64,000 nt of DNA, from positions 16,068,623 to 16,132,622 of the forward strand of contig NW_025335641.1 in NCBI RefSeq assembly GCF_004798865.1. The letters are read 5' to 3'. The notes beneath the pieces were generated by a model. The model was not told the origin of the DNA and ran no database searches. It worked only from the letters and a program-made list of their open reading frames with translations. This DNA is from Varanus komodoensis (Eukaryota; Chordata; Lepidosauria; Squamata; Varanidae). Shown here in pieces: positions 46,014-57,130 of the stretch. The position numbers and the translations under genes were made by a program. Position 1 is the first letter of the stretch. Every line of letters starts with the position of its first letter.

Positions 46014-46556
46014 GTGAGTTGCGTCGCGGTCGCTTCCGAGGCGAGCGGGCGAGGCGTCTCCTTCCGCTCCCGGGGATTAGCCCCCCGCTCACCCTGTCGG
46101 TAGGCGTCGCTTTAGCAATGGGCTTTGCCGGGGCGCGCGGAGCGGATTCAGCCTTGCCTTGGCCGAGGAAAGGGCGTCGGTCTTTCGCCCTGGCTGGGGA
46201 ACGCTGCGACTCCAGCACGTCTGGACAGCACCGGACTGGGCTCCACGTCGGGAAAGCCTCTTCTGCTGCAGAGTTTCTTTTTATTTTTCCTCTGACAGTA
46301 AGGAACGTGAGCCGTTATTCTTTGGCTGAAACATTAATTTTAAATGCTGACTGGGCTATGCTGGAGTTGCAGGACTTTTCTTTGCCTAGGATTGTGTCTT
46401 AATTCTATTGAAGTGTTTTATTCAGTCTGCCAGGAAGATTTTACTATTAGGTATGGAATATTATTGATCTGTGGAATACAGAGTATACAATTTGAGGATC
46501 ACTGGTACTTCTTAAAAAGACAGCTCTCCTGGTGACATCTTCTTCTTCTATTTCAG

Positions 46557-47737
46557 GAGCTGCTTGTTTGAAATAGTTTTGCCCCTGCAGTCTGAGCTTG
46601 CTTTTAAGCTGCAATGCCTATCTATACAGTTCCAAAAAGAAGTAATATTAATGGGCTTGGTGATTCTTCGCAAAAGCAGCCCGCAGAAATTACCTGTTCT
46701 AGGAACAGGTTTGGACAACAATTTACGCTGTGTGTATCAGAGAAGGAGAGCAGCAACCCATTGTCACAGTCCTTGAGTAAGGCTAGAGACTTAAACAGGA
46801 CCTATGTGGTTTCTGCCTGTACCAAACTGTCCAATGCCTCACCTGTGACTACAACTGAACACAAACTAACCCTCCAGAGAAGAACTGTGACAAAGGAAGA
46901 AAAATCTAATGAGAGTATTGGATATGCTAGTGAAAACACACAAACAGAAAGAAGATTGACCCTACAACGCCGTACAAGAATTGGATCAACTGAGACGCAT
47001 AAAGCAAATAGCATTTATGATGCTAGAGGAGAAAATGCAGTATCTGTGCCGCAGAAGAGTACCAAAAGTACACTTCCCCCTGTCACTAACAGCAGTGGCC
47101 TGCCACTTGTTATGAGTGGCCTAGAGTCACGCAAAGACTCCAGGAATGGAAAGATCAATCCTGATGTGAAAATTGGTTCTGATTTTAAACGTGGTGGTTC
47201 AAATGGTCCTGGGAATTATACCACCATGAAACAGAGGATGACTCTCGCTGATTCTCAGAGTCAGATTCAGGTTTCTAGATCATCACTTTTAACGACAGCT
47301 GAGCCAAGTGACAGGGCCTCTGACGTGACTAGAAAACATAATTTTGGTAAGGAAAATGGAAGCAAAACTATGTCTAGAAGCTTTCTTAAAAATGAAAATT
47401 TAGAAGGACAGAAGACTCCAAGGAAAGGTATAGCACAAGGAATTGAATTTACTCCCAAATATGGACCTGTTAAGTATGCCAGGAATTCTACTGTTCCCAT
47501 GGTAAAGAATAAGACACTGTGTCTTCAAACAGTACCCCAAAAGAGTACTAGTATTTTGAATGCATTTACTCTGAGTAGTAAAAAAGAAGGGGTGCAAGAA
47601 AATAGCATGTCCGTTCAACAAACTGTTATGCCGAAAGAAGATACTCGGAGGCAGAACAAGTGTACAAAAGATGATGCTTTCAAGATAGAAAATAGTAAGG
47701 TGACTGTGGCTGTGAGGGTACGTCCCTTTAGCATCAG
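46557..47737 (+). CDS. KIF14: KIF14 exon 2 (coding starts at 46614; residues 1-374 plus 2 nt)
   Basis: Acceptor 'cttctatttcag' at 46556, then 57 nt of 5'UTR. The ATG at 46614 is chosen because MPIYTVPKRSNINGLGDSSQ aligns with the human start and ARDLNRTYVVSA matches the human KVRDINRTYVISA region. The exon codes the long basic, Ser/Thr-rich N-terminus with TLQRRT (two copies), KQRMTL, and the first motor strand KVTVAVRVRPFSI. Donor GTATGT at 47738; translation past it is intronic. Confidence 0.96.
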
Positions 47738-47952
47738 GTATGTAGCCTTATTTTTCAGGATTTTTATTTTTTAAAAGCATTTCTATATATCTCAGATCAT
47801 GCAGTTTGTTACGCCCTTTGACAAAGATACTGAGTAGATGAACATGTCTTCTAAGAGAATGCATTTGATTTTTGAAAATATTAAGTATACACAGTGCTAC
47901 ATTAGTATAATATTAGACATATAATTACATGGTGGTGGTGGTGGTTGTTGTT

Positions 47953-48145
47953 GTATTATGTGTCTGCCCACCTTTCTTCCTCTGGGAAGGAACCCAAAGT
48001 GGCTTACTAGGGTCTTTTCCTCACCATTTTATTCTCACAACAACAACCCTGTGAGGTAGATCAGGCTGAGAATCCATGCCTGGCCCAAAGTCACCTACTG
48101 GGCTTCATAGCCAAGTGGAGATTAGGACCTGGATTTTGTGCCCTA
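47953..48145 (-). mobile_element. SINE, antisense
   Basis: 'tctgcccacctttcttcctc', 'ctcacaacaacaaccctgtg', 'aggtagatcaggctgagaat', 'ggcccaaagtcacctact'. The tRNA-like head has decayed. KIF14 intron 2, next to a GGT/TTG run. Confidence 0.8.
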
Positions 48146-48257
48146 CAGAAATTCATGTCTGTCTTTTTGTAACTCAAATTGTGCTGGCTCATAACTAATC
48201 ATTCTTATTCCCTCTCCCTGCTCCACATGTGACTTTCATTCTATGTCTTTTATTCAG

Positions 48258-48509
48258 AGACAAAAACGAAGGAACGTTCCAGGTGGTTTCCATGACTGGG
48301 CAAGAGACTGTGGTGCAGCATCCAGATACAAAGCAAATATACCGTTTCACTTTTGACTTTTCCTTCTGGTCTTTCGATCAGTCTCACAGCTTTGCAAGCC
48401 AAGAGATGGTATATCAATCCTTGGCCGTACCTCTCCTAGAAAGGGCCTTTGAAGGATACAATACCTGCCTCTTTGCATATGGACAAACTGGTTCTGGAAA
48501 GTCATATAC
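48258..48509 (+). CDS. KIF14: KIF14 exon 3 (residues 375-458 plus 2 nt)
   Basis: Acceptor 'gtcttttattcag'; 252 nt. Codes [39 protein letters not shown] and the P-loop [12 protein letters not shown]. Both ends are phase 2. Donor GTAAGT at 48510. Confidence 0.97.
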
Positions 48510-49103
48510 GTAAGTTGGCTTGGATATGCCTCATGTTTGCTTTTTGTTGTGGCTGAATTTATGCTGTCCCTTGATGCTTTTTTTTCTTTTTTAAAGTGAA
48601 TGCTTGTAAAGAATGGAGGATGCTGCTAACATATGCTGTTCAAATTTCACCAGAGAAAATTAGATTCACTTAAAGTTGTTCCTTTAAGGTCCTGCAAAAT
48701 GTGCTATTTCTGTTGAATAAACCATGGGCTACAAGTCTGGATTATTATCCCAACAATGTCCAATTCCAGGATCTGACATCACAGGGATTGAGCATTAAAT
48801 TCAACGGTAAAATGGATAGTCAGGGTCCAATTAACTTTTGCTTGTTCAAAGTGACCCGGATTTTATTTGAACCTTGAACCAGGTTTAAAAGCTCCTATTT
48901 TTCTTTGGTTTGCATTGGAGAGTGGCTAAGTTTTCCCGGCTGATCTAATGAAACTGGATAATCATTCCTAAAAGTCCTATTCGACTTTACTATATTGTAC
49001 AAAACAATTCTTCTGGATCAGTTACATACTGATACTAGTTTAGGGAAATGCAAAAGACCCCTGCAAGGTTAAGGCCTGAATTTATAAATATTTGCCATTT
49101 CAG

Positions 49104-49197
49104 CATGATGGGATTTGATGATGATCATGAACGAGGCATAATACCAAGGTTCTGTGAAGATATCTTTACTCGAATAGCAAAAGCAGATACACAACAG
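49104..49197 (+). CDS. KIF14: KIF14 exon 4 (through residue 490)
   Basis: Acceptor 'tttgccatttcag'; 94 nt. Codes MMGFDDDHERGIIPRFCEDI and FTRIAKADTQQ of the motor domain. The donor is GTACTG. Confidence 0.97.
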
Positions 49198-50072
49198 GTA
49201 CTGTTGGAGCGTGAACCTATCTATGCTGGACTGAATTCCTTTTTTTGCCTCTGGAGGGGAGATTATTGAGAATCTTCATAATTTTTCACCCTGGGGGAGT
49301 AGATTTTATCCCCAGCTTTGTTACAAGGGTATAGCGTTTTGCTCAGATATCACCTACCTGTGACGAAAGCGAATCTCCATAACTTACCACTCTGCATAAG
49401 AAGTCATTTGTGATCTGGGTGTAATTGCATGCCATCTAGCTTTCGGTATTCTTTAGGCGAATAGGATGTGTGTTGGTATATGGGTCAGTTCACGCTGTAT
49501 TTTTTACAAGTTGTATTCATATACTGTTCTGCGATCCAGGGCTACATCTGGCCACCTTATGGATTTTCAGCACCTGAACTAGGTGGTAGATCCTATGTAG
49601 TACATGTGATCAAGCAGCCAGTATAGGAATCCTGCTTTCTTCTTTCAGGCCAGTAATATTTTTCCCCTTCTGTTTTTCTTTGTATCTCTGCTTTCCAGCT
49701 TCATATCTCTGCCTTCCATTTTGTGGTGGTGTATAGAAACCAAGTTGGAGCTTGCATTCTATGTATCCTAAAGCACCAGAGTAATTTGCCATATGTAAAA
49801 GCTGAGCAAAAATATCTTTAAGTTCTGGGATATTTAAAATCGTGCATAAAAGAACCTGGGGTACCCATATGCCAGTTTCGGGATCCTTGGTCATTAATCA
49901 GTATAGTGATGTTTATATTTCTGAGTTAGTACCTTAAAATGAATTTCTCTACTACAGAGGCTCTTAGGAAACTTACCAGGTTAACTATTATCAGGGGAGG
50001 GGATCAATAAGTGGAAAAATGTTCATTTTTTAAAAGAATCTGCAGCTAGTACATTAATATGGTTTTATTTAT

Positions 50073-50146
50073 TGTTGTAAGCCGCCCCGAGGCTTCGGCG
50101 AATGGGGCAGCATAAAAATGCTTTAATAAATAAATAAATGAAAATA
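50073..50146 (+). mobile_element. L2/CR1-type LINE 3' end, very short copy
   Basis: 'gtaagccgccccgaggcttc' followed by 'ggcgaatggggcagcataaa' and a TAAA tail. Same hairpin-bearing 3' end as the 41.9-kb copy, in the opposite orientation. KIF14 intron 4. Confidence 0.85.
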
Positions 50147-50417
50147 CTGCTGGAGATGAAGGTTTCTTTGGTTTTAGTCTGTATGCTATCATCCTCAGCC
50201 CTTGGAATAAATCTTCTGTCTTTCATCTGAGGGTTGCGCTAGGTGGTTCATACGTTTGCTTTGGACGCATGGAAACACCTCCTGGTAGGTAGGTAGGTGG
50301 TAGGTTTAAGGCTGAGGCTCCATTCTGTGGTGGAGATGCTGCCAGTGTGACCCATCACTTCTATTTGGTTGATGTTCATGTAGTTGTCTTGGCAGTTGTA
50401 TTAGAGAAGGGATAATT

Positions 50418-50650
50418 TATTTATTTATATTGCAATTTATATCCTGCCTTCTTCCTACAAAGGGCTCAAGACAGCTTACATCATTCTCCTCCTCCATCTT
50501 ATCCCCACAACAACAACCCTGTGAGGTAGGTTGGGCTGAGAGTCTGTGACTGGCCCAAAGTCACCCAGTTGGCTCCACGGCCGAGTGGGGACTCGAACCT
50601 GGATCGTCCCAGTCCCATGCTCTTAACCACTACACCACACTGGCTCTCCT
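50418..50650 (-). mobile_element. tRNA-derived MIR/CORE-like SINE, antisense, near full length
   Basis: It runs from 'atttatatcctgccttcttc' and 'caacaacaaccctgtgaggt' through 'gagagtctgtgactggccca' and 'ggggactcgaacctgg' (antisense B-box) to 'cttaaccactacaccacact' and 'ggctctcc' (tRNA-like head). A well-preserved, young copy in KIF14 intron 4. Confidence 0.92.
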
Positions 50651-50936
50651 TGCGTGTAAGCGCTGTGAACGAGCTGTTAGATGTCAACAGGGGTGAACTA
50701 ATGTGTTGGTTGCTTTTCTTGAGGGAATGTGGTTGAGAATGGAATTAGTTTTCCGGCCTTCTGTCTGTCTAGGTGAGAAAATCCTTGTCCAAAGGACTGC
50801 TTCATTTGTCCTTGAATAATGTGTTTCCCTTGATCGGATTGCACCCGAAAAAGTGCCTTCATGTAGGCAAGTAGCAAGTTTTGTTTTTTCTGAAGCCTGT
50901 AATCATTTATCTTAACCATTGTGTGTTCGTCATTAG

Positions 50937-51035
50937 ACCGCTTATCATCTTGAAATGAGCTACTTTGAAGTCTACAATGAAAAAATTCACGATTTACTTA
51001 TCCTCAAGGCTGAAAATGGGCAGAAGAAACAACCT
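50937..51035 (+). CDS. KIF14: KIF14 exon 5 (residues 491-523)
   Basis: Acceptor 'gttcgtcattag'; 99 nt. Codes TAYHLEMSYFEVYNEKIHDL and LILKAENGQKKQP; EVYNEKIHDLL is the conserved kinesin strand. Donor GTAAGT. Confidence 0.97.
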
Positions 51036-51937
51036 GTAAGTAGCTACTTGTGCCTTGTCTGTATCATGAATGTACTATGGGGATTAATGCTCTTTTGGAA
51101 AATTGCTCATGGGCCTCATTACAGATGTGGGGGGTGGGTGCAACAGCTAAAGTGGGAAGAGCTAAAATAACCACCATCAGTGTCTTATTCCCAGTAAATT
51201 AAGCTTGCGGAATGGTATGCCAAATTTAGAATGGGAGGAGGGAAAACTGCAAAATCTGGGAAACCTTCTAGGAATGGGTAGTTGGGGGGGGGGAAGGGGT
51301 GGACCCAGGAGAAATGTAGCGATGGGGAAGCCCCCCAGGCGAATTTGATTTGGCTCACAAGCCTGAGTTGCGTTCCCTTGGTGTGCAGAATCATACCTTT
51401 GGATAGAGACTGCTCTCATCATAAGGAATTGGATTGTTTTCTGGCTCAGTGAGTGCAATTTAAGATTCTACAAGCATGAAGCAGCTCTGTATCTCTTCTC
51501 TTCACAGGATTTGCATGTGTTTTAGCAAGGGTGTGTAGAGAGAGATGCCTTGAGAGACTAGCTTCTGTGTTCTCAGGAGCTGCTCAGATCTTGGTAGCAT
51601 TTTGCTGAACGAAAATATCCGTGCCTCATGGGATCTGCTCATGGGCAAGCCACTTTTACATGTTTAGAGTCCATCTGAAGGGCACCTGCTTGAATGTCAA
51701 GAATAGTTTTTCTTCTAGTTAGATCTAATAACCTGTGTTTATTGTTTTGGGGGAGTTTCTCTCCCAGTGATTTGTCTGCATGTCACTTTGTGGTGTATGA
51801 TTCTTGCAGTGAGGAGCTGTCTTCACTAAAAATACAGATGCCCTTGTTTCAAGGGATTCTGCATTTTATATTGTGGCATTAACCTTATGAAAATAACCTT
51901 ATGATAGAGTTTTAATCAGCATTTTTTTTCTCAACAG

Positions 51938-51990
51938 CTTCGTGTAAGAGAACATCCAGTCTTTGGACCTTATGTAGAAGACTTAACTGT
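51938..51990 (+). CDS. KIF14: KIF14 exon 6 (53 nt)
   Basis: Acceptor 'tttctcaacag'. Codes LRVREHPVFGPYVEDLT plus GT of the next Val. Donor GTAAGT at 51991. Short but with strong sites and conserved content. Confidence 0.96.
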
Positions 51991-52691
51991 GTAAGTCTTC
52001 CCATTTTCAGTTTTTCCACAGATTTCTGTCTACTGATCTGCTATCTTGCTCAGAACATAACTAGAAGCCTGCAGTCAAGGAATTTGTTTATTTGAAATAG
52101 TTGCAAATGTCAGCTCTCACCAAAACTTCCTGTTGGGATTACCAGTCGTTCTCAGAGATCCTCTTGAGTTGACACTCTGTCTCTTGCACTCTGCATTTCC
52201 CTCGATGCATCTGTTTCATCTATTCATTGTCATCTGAAGCTCTTACTTCCCAGTTCACTGCCTGCATTTCATCTGCTCTCCTTAACTTCGGTATCACATA
52301 GGGCTTTTCTACTTTGTCTATTAATTCAAATCAAACACATAATTTTCCTTTTTCTCACACCTAGCCTGCCAACATCCTGTTGACACTTATTCTAACAATT
52401 TGTAAACATGAGCTCCATCTGTGGATGCTGATGCTTCTGAGATTCCTCAGTATAGTTTCCCATGTAGCTCTAGTGCGCCTATCAGCAGGTGAGGGCTTTC
52501 ATTCTTGCAGGTGTTGTTCATACCTGGGCTACTCAACTGCTAGAACATCTCTATGACCTGTTGGTGTCATGGAAGCTATGTGGAGTTTTAATATAAGTTG
52601 TACAATTTGTAGGTTTTAGCCTGTGTTTATATGATTGCATCCACCCAATGCCAACAGGTGAAATATGTATATTTTTTCCCTCCACTTTTAG

Positions 52692-52722
52692 GAATATTGT
52701 TAGTTCTTACACGGAAATCCAG
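52692..52722 (+). CDS. KIF14: KIF14 exon 7 (31-nt microexon)
   Basis: Acceptor 'ccacttttag'. The first base completes Val; then NIVSSYTEIQ. Donor GTAAGG at 52723. It matches the human MNIVSSYADIQ segment, which confirms this microexon despite its size. Skipping it would shift the frame. Confidence 0.95.
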
Positions 52723-53671
52723 GTAAGGTTCTGTTGTTGTAGTATAAATGATAGGGCTTTCAAAGGGTGTATGTAAAATCCCACTGCCCATTTCCAGTGA
52801 TCATAAGCAGAATTTTATAGAGTAAGGTAGAATGTGGTTGCGCTGACATGCTACCTGCTTTTAAGCAAAATAGCTGAACTGGTAACCCTTTCCATGTAGC
52901 AGGATCCGAACACTGATAGAAAGTTACTTGCAGGATTGGTGTGTCTGCTTTGATGACTAACCTCGACCCAGAGTGAGAAACTATCAAAGGTCTTGCTTTT
53001 ACTCATATGGCTACTTTTATTATTCGAGGAGGTGCCTCTTTTAAATGTCAGGCGTGATAAGCATGAGCACGCATGCGCACAGGCATGCATCCATGGGCAG
53101 AGCCTTGATTGGCCATGTCACCATGCAGAGCAGTCCAATTGTAAGCGAGATGTCTCCTGTCGAAATTCCATCAGGACTTCAGGTGTTGACGGAAGCTCCT
53201 TGAGTGTAACAAAAAAAGGAAGCAATTCTTTATCTGCTGTTGGAAGCCTGCTTCTGGGGACCACTACCTTAGCGCATCTATTTTGTACAGTTATAGGTTA
53301 ACACGAGTTATACAATTCATTTGGTTTTGTAAGGTTATCTCTGACTGCTTTTGTCTGTGGATTCCAAGGCAAAACATAATACCATAGAAAACCACCAACC
53401 AATTCTCACTCAAAATCAATACCACCAAGCCAGGGGTTGCCATTTCTGAGAGAAACTGTGGGACCTCAATAGGCTTTTAGGATGCAGTTCTGCCAGTCCG
53501 ACAGACACAGAACTGTGCAGAGCTGTCCCATCAAGCCGTCGCAGCTCTTGGCCTTCTGCCAAGTCTTTCAAGATGGGGGCGTTCTGCACTCCAAGGCAAG
53601 AATTTCCATATTGCTGATAAGAGCTGTTCTTCTAAACAGCTTGTCATCCCTTTTCCAAGTGTCTAGGAGCT

Positions 53672-53880
53672 CCATGAGACATCCGGTGTGGTGTACTTGT
53701 CAAGAGTACAGGACTAGGACTCGGGCAATCTGGGTTGTAGTCCCTGCTCAGCCATGGAGCCAACTGGGTGACCTCACAGGGTGGTTGTTGTAGAGATAAG
53801 ATTGAAAGCAGCAGGAGGGGGATGATGTAAGCTGCTTCAAGTTCTTTTAAAAAAGAAAAAAAGGTGGGATATAAATGGGA
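53672..53880 (+). mobile_element. SINE with internal deletion
   Basis: 'ccggtgtggtgtacttgtca', 'ctgggttgtagtccctgctc', 'agccatggagccaactgggt', then directly 'gacctcacagggtggttgtt', so the 'ggccagtcacagactctcag' core part is missing. It ends 'aaaggtgggatataaatggg'. KIF14 intron 7. Confidence 0.85.
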
Positions 53881-54163
53881 GCATGAAATTCTGACACCTG
53901 TCAGATGTAAACTTCTTTGTTTCCGATGGAGCTGAATTTTTTTTACGAACATACAACCACGTGATTTTTAATATTGCAGTGTTCTACTAAATTAAAATCC
54001 TATTAGTCTTTTTATAATTTACAGATGGCTGCAAAGCTAAATAAAGCATAGTTATGTATCCTTTTTTGCCTCGATCAGTTCTAGTGGTTTTTTCCCTAAT
54101 GTTAAAAGACCTAATGATTCTCGCCATGCTTTCTAAACATTTTCATACTCTGTCTTTTATAAG

Positions 54164-54271
54164 AACTGGCTCCAGTTAGGAAATAAACACAGGGCTACAG
54201 CTGCCACCGGCATGAATGACAAGAGTTCTCGTTCTCATTCTGTTTTCACCCTGGTGATGACACAAACAAAG
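54164..54271 (+). CDS. KIF14: KIF14 exon 8 (residues 552-587)
   Basis: Acceptor 'gtcttttataag', an unusual AAG rather than CAG/TAG but in frame and conserved. 108 nt code NWLQLGNKHRATAATGMNDK and SSRSHSVFTLVMTQTK, including switch I (SSRSH). Donor GTACTA. Confidence 0.96.
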
Positions 54272-54639
54272 GTACTATGTTTATTTTTTTAGTATACATT
54301 TTTAAGGATTGATAAACATGGAAGAATTCAGCAAAAGAACTTTTCTCCTTTCCCGCTTGTATAAAAAAAAAGATTCAAGTAGCCAGATAACTAGAATTCC
54401 TTTATTAACCCTCCTTCCACTCTCTGTGTTTTGTTTGTTTTTTTCCATATGTGTACATTTGCATTCCAACAACTTTGTTTGTTCATGCTGACCAAGAGTG
54501 GTAGCTTGGTTCTCCTTTCTTTTTCTGTTATATTTTGGTAATTAACACCATCTAATGTGAATAATACAGTAAATAATGTTATGAATTTGCTGTTACAAAA
54601 TAAGTGCTATTTCCCTGATCAATATCAGCCACCAAGAGC

Positions 54640-54725
54640 GATCTATTTATTTATTAAATGTTTATGTCACCCAACTGGCAAGTGCTCTTGGGGCTGCTTA
54701 CAATCATGGAGGAGGGCAGAGTAGC
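54640..54725 (-). mobile_element. Possible LINE 3'-tail fragment, antisense
   Basis: 'tatttatttattaaatgttt' followed by 'atgtcacccaactggcaag' and 'ggggctgcttacaatca' parallels the layout of the L2/CR1 3' end at 41.88-41.96 kb, but is diverged. Confidence 0.4.
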
Positions 54726-55386
54726 GTAAGATGGCCACTTATGTAAGGAAAAAGACCTTGTGGTCAGAATGCCGCCTTGCAGCCGAACGAAGGTTCCCAA
54801 GCATGTTTTTCTTCATGCTGCAAGGTCAGTGTGCAGGTGCACTGCCTCACCACCTCAAGATTGGGACAGGTATCAGAATGAGGTGCTTGAGGATGCTGAC
54901 CCTGGGATAGCCAAATTCTCCACCCTTCCACAATCTGAATTCTTTTGGCTGAGAAAGAAGATTTCTTCTTTGCTGATCACAACAGGAGTGGGCTTGGGAT
55001 TCTCCTGAATTGTATAGGTCCTCTTTTTATTGAAGCCCTCTGTCCTCTACGATCTATGACAGACCTGGAATTCATACTTTTGCAGCATTCATTGTTGTTA
55101 ATGCACTGAGCATCAACACAACTTGTTTAACCTTCCAGAGTGAAGTAATTTCACGTAGGGTGCTTCCAGTAAGATCTTTTTCGAATGTAAAAATTAGCAT
55201 TTGCTTTTATTGCCATCTTGTTTTATGAAGTGTTAAATGTTACAGAAATTTAATGGCATGTTAGGGAGGAAATTGTCTGGTTTTTAAAGTGATAAGAATA
55301 GATGTGATAGTAGCTGGAGTTCTTTTGAACTGAACTCATAGAGTACAAGTTGGGCAGAGATACTTGATTGTAGTCATTTCTTTTAG

Positions 55387-55503
55387 ACAGATATTGTGGA
55401 AAAGGAGGAACATGAATACAGAATTATCAGTCGTGTCAATCTAATAGACCTTGCAGGCAGTGAACGTTGCTCTGCAGCTCAAACCAGTGGAGAAAGATTG
55501 AAG
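55387..55503 (+). CDS. KIF14: KIF14 exon 9 (residues 588-626)
   Basis: Acceptor 'catttcttttag'; 117 nt. Codes TDIVEKEEHEYRIISRVNLI and DLAGSERCSAAQTSGERLK, carrying switch II (DLAGSE). Donor GTAAAA. Confidence 0.97.
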
Positions 55504-55734
55504 GTAAAAAGAGTGTATGGTTCTTTGCTAAGCTGTGATCAGCTTTCCGGTTGGTCCCCATACCTAACAATCACTACTGTGCTGTGATTTATAGTACTAT
55601 AGCACAAAACCCGTAATCCAAGTTGTACTTATGAACAGTGACTGTGTTCATATGACTGGAGTCGCTTTATATAAGGTCAGACCACTCCCTAATTAGGGCG
55701 GTATTGTCTGTTTTAATTCTTGAAGTGGTTCTCC

Positions 55735-55830
55735 AGATCTCCTGGGGGTCTCTGAGATACAGAGAACTGCACTGGGACCTTCTCCTTGCAAAGTGTGTGC
55801 TCTGCCACTGAGCTACAAGCTTGACTTCCT
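55735..55830 (-). mobile_element. Possible tRNA-derived SINE fragment of a second family, antisense
   Basis: The reverse complement begins 'gtagctcagtggcagagcac' and continues 'actttgcaaggagaaggtcc', a tRNA-like head. It is related to the sense fragment at 34.65 kb. It is not a functional tRNA gene: no acceptor stem partner is present. Confidence 0.5.
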
Positions 55831-55924
55831 AGGACTTCTTTATCCAATTTCTACATGAAATTTGAGGAGGGAAATAAGATCCAGCTCAGATGTTTGGAGT
55901 TCTTTCTGCACAGAGCAGTTCAAG

Positions 55925-56075
55925 TTATCTCAGCTCAAATGAAGTATTCAAGATGCAACTGGGCAGCCATCTGAGAGCGAAGGTTTAACTTGGGAGTCCT
56001 GCACTGAGCCGGGGGTTGGGCCTGATGGCCTTCATGGCATCTTCCAGCTCTACTAATCTATGATTGTAACAGCTG
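55925..56075 (+). mobile_element. CR1 LINE extreme 3' end
   Basis: 'actgggcagccatctgagag', 'gagccgggggttgggcctga', 'tggccttcatggcatcttcc' and 'agctctactaatctatgatt' follow the classical CR1 3' end, including the terminal 'tctatgatt' octamer-type repeat. KIF14 intron 9. Confidence 0.7.
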
Positions 56076-56213
56076 TCCCTGCATACATGATCCCATAACA
56101 ACAACCATGGGGAGAAGGTGATCTCTGGCTGTCTTAACTCTGATTGTATTCTCCATAGGAAGCTTGGCTGTAATACGTTGATCATAAGGCAGTTTCTTTT
56201 CTCCTCTTTGTAG

Positions 56214-56332
56214 GAAGGTGTGAGCATAAACAAGTCCCTGTTAACTTTGGGAAAAGTTATTTCTGCCCTGTCTGAGCAAAATCAGAGCAGGAAGAAGGTG
56301 TTCATTCCATACCGGGAATCTGTTCTTACATG
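56214..56332 (+). CDS. KIF14: KIF14 exon 10 (residues 627-665 plus 2 nt)
   Basis: Acceptor 'tcctctttgtag'; 119 nt. Codes [20 protein letters not shown] and [19 protein letters not shown], the conserved kinesin helix after switch II. Donor GTATGT. Confidence 0.97.
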
Positions 56333-56784
56333 GTATGTGTATATTTTATGCGTCATAGTAGAAGTTTGGGGTAGTTAATTTTTGTAGTGAACCTTTCCCT
56401 CTGCCTGCACTGTTGCCAAGGCAGGGCAGTCATCAGAAAACAGCATCACTAAAGGATGGAATTCTGTCCTCCACAGGGTGCTGGCTTATTCTAATAAAGG
56501 CACTGTTTTCACCCCACCGGCACACTCACTTTGGTTCACTCCAGTTCTGATTTCTGTCCGTGGAACTGAGCTAATTCAAGGAAAATGTCAGTTTTTGCTG
56601 TAGGCCGCATGCATCCAAATACAGTTCTTTTCGGACCTACTGATTTCAGTGGAAGAGTTAGAAATGCCCTTGGTAACAATCATATATACCTGTCTACTCA
56701 AAAGTGAAGCCTACCATGTTGAATGTGCATAGGACTCCAGAACTGCAGACTAAAGCGACAGTCCTATGCTCCCCTGAGGTAAAA

Positions 56785-57130
56785 ACAAAGCAAGAGTCTT
56801 GCAAACTTTAAAGACTGGTATAGTTATTCCGACATAAGCTTTTGTGGCTGCTGTGCACGTTATCAGATAAAGATCCTGCCATAGGCCAACTTCTTCATGG
56901 GTGACTTTGGACAAGGCTTTCTCAGCTTCTGTTACCAAAAACCTCTTGTCTAAGAGTCATCAATGACATTTTTATTAGCTGGTCTCATGAAGGCCCTGCC
57001 AATTCTACCAGGACTTCAATAACTTCTACCCCAGCATCATCCTGAACCTTAAACAGGCCACAAAAATGGATTCCTTTCTGGTATCTGAAGAAGGGGACAA
57101 TCTATGCAAGCTTATTTAGGAACCTTTCCC
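56785..57130 (+). mobile_element. Possible Penelope-like retroelement fragments
   Basis: 'gcaaactttaaagactggta' with 'tattccgacataagcttttg' and 'tggctgctgtgcacgttatc' resembles a terminal piece widespread in reptiles. About 100 bp later 'gagtcatcaatgacattttt' and 'acttcaataacttctacccc' read like the 'INDIFI ... FNNFYPSI' part of a Penelope-type reverse transcriptase. Both are decayed. Confidence 0.35.

Noticed and set aside
45610-46402. Plus-strand open frames of 129 and 179 codons around the KIF14 promoter
   Set aside because: Same cause: G+C-rich promoter DNA. They cross the KIF14 exon 1 donor and have no recognisable domain.
47738-47774. Extension of the KIF14 exon 2 frame to a stop at 47774
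   Set aside because: Lies past the GTATGT donor; exon 3 continues the motor domain in the correct phase.
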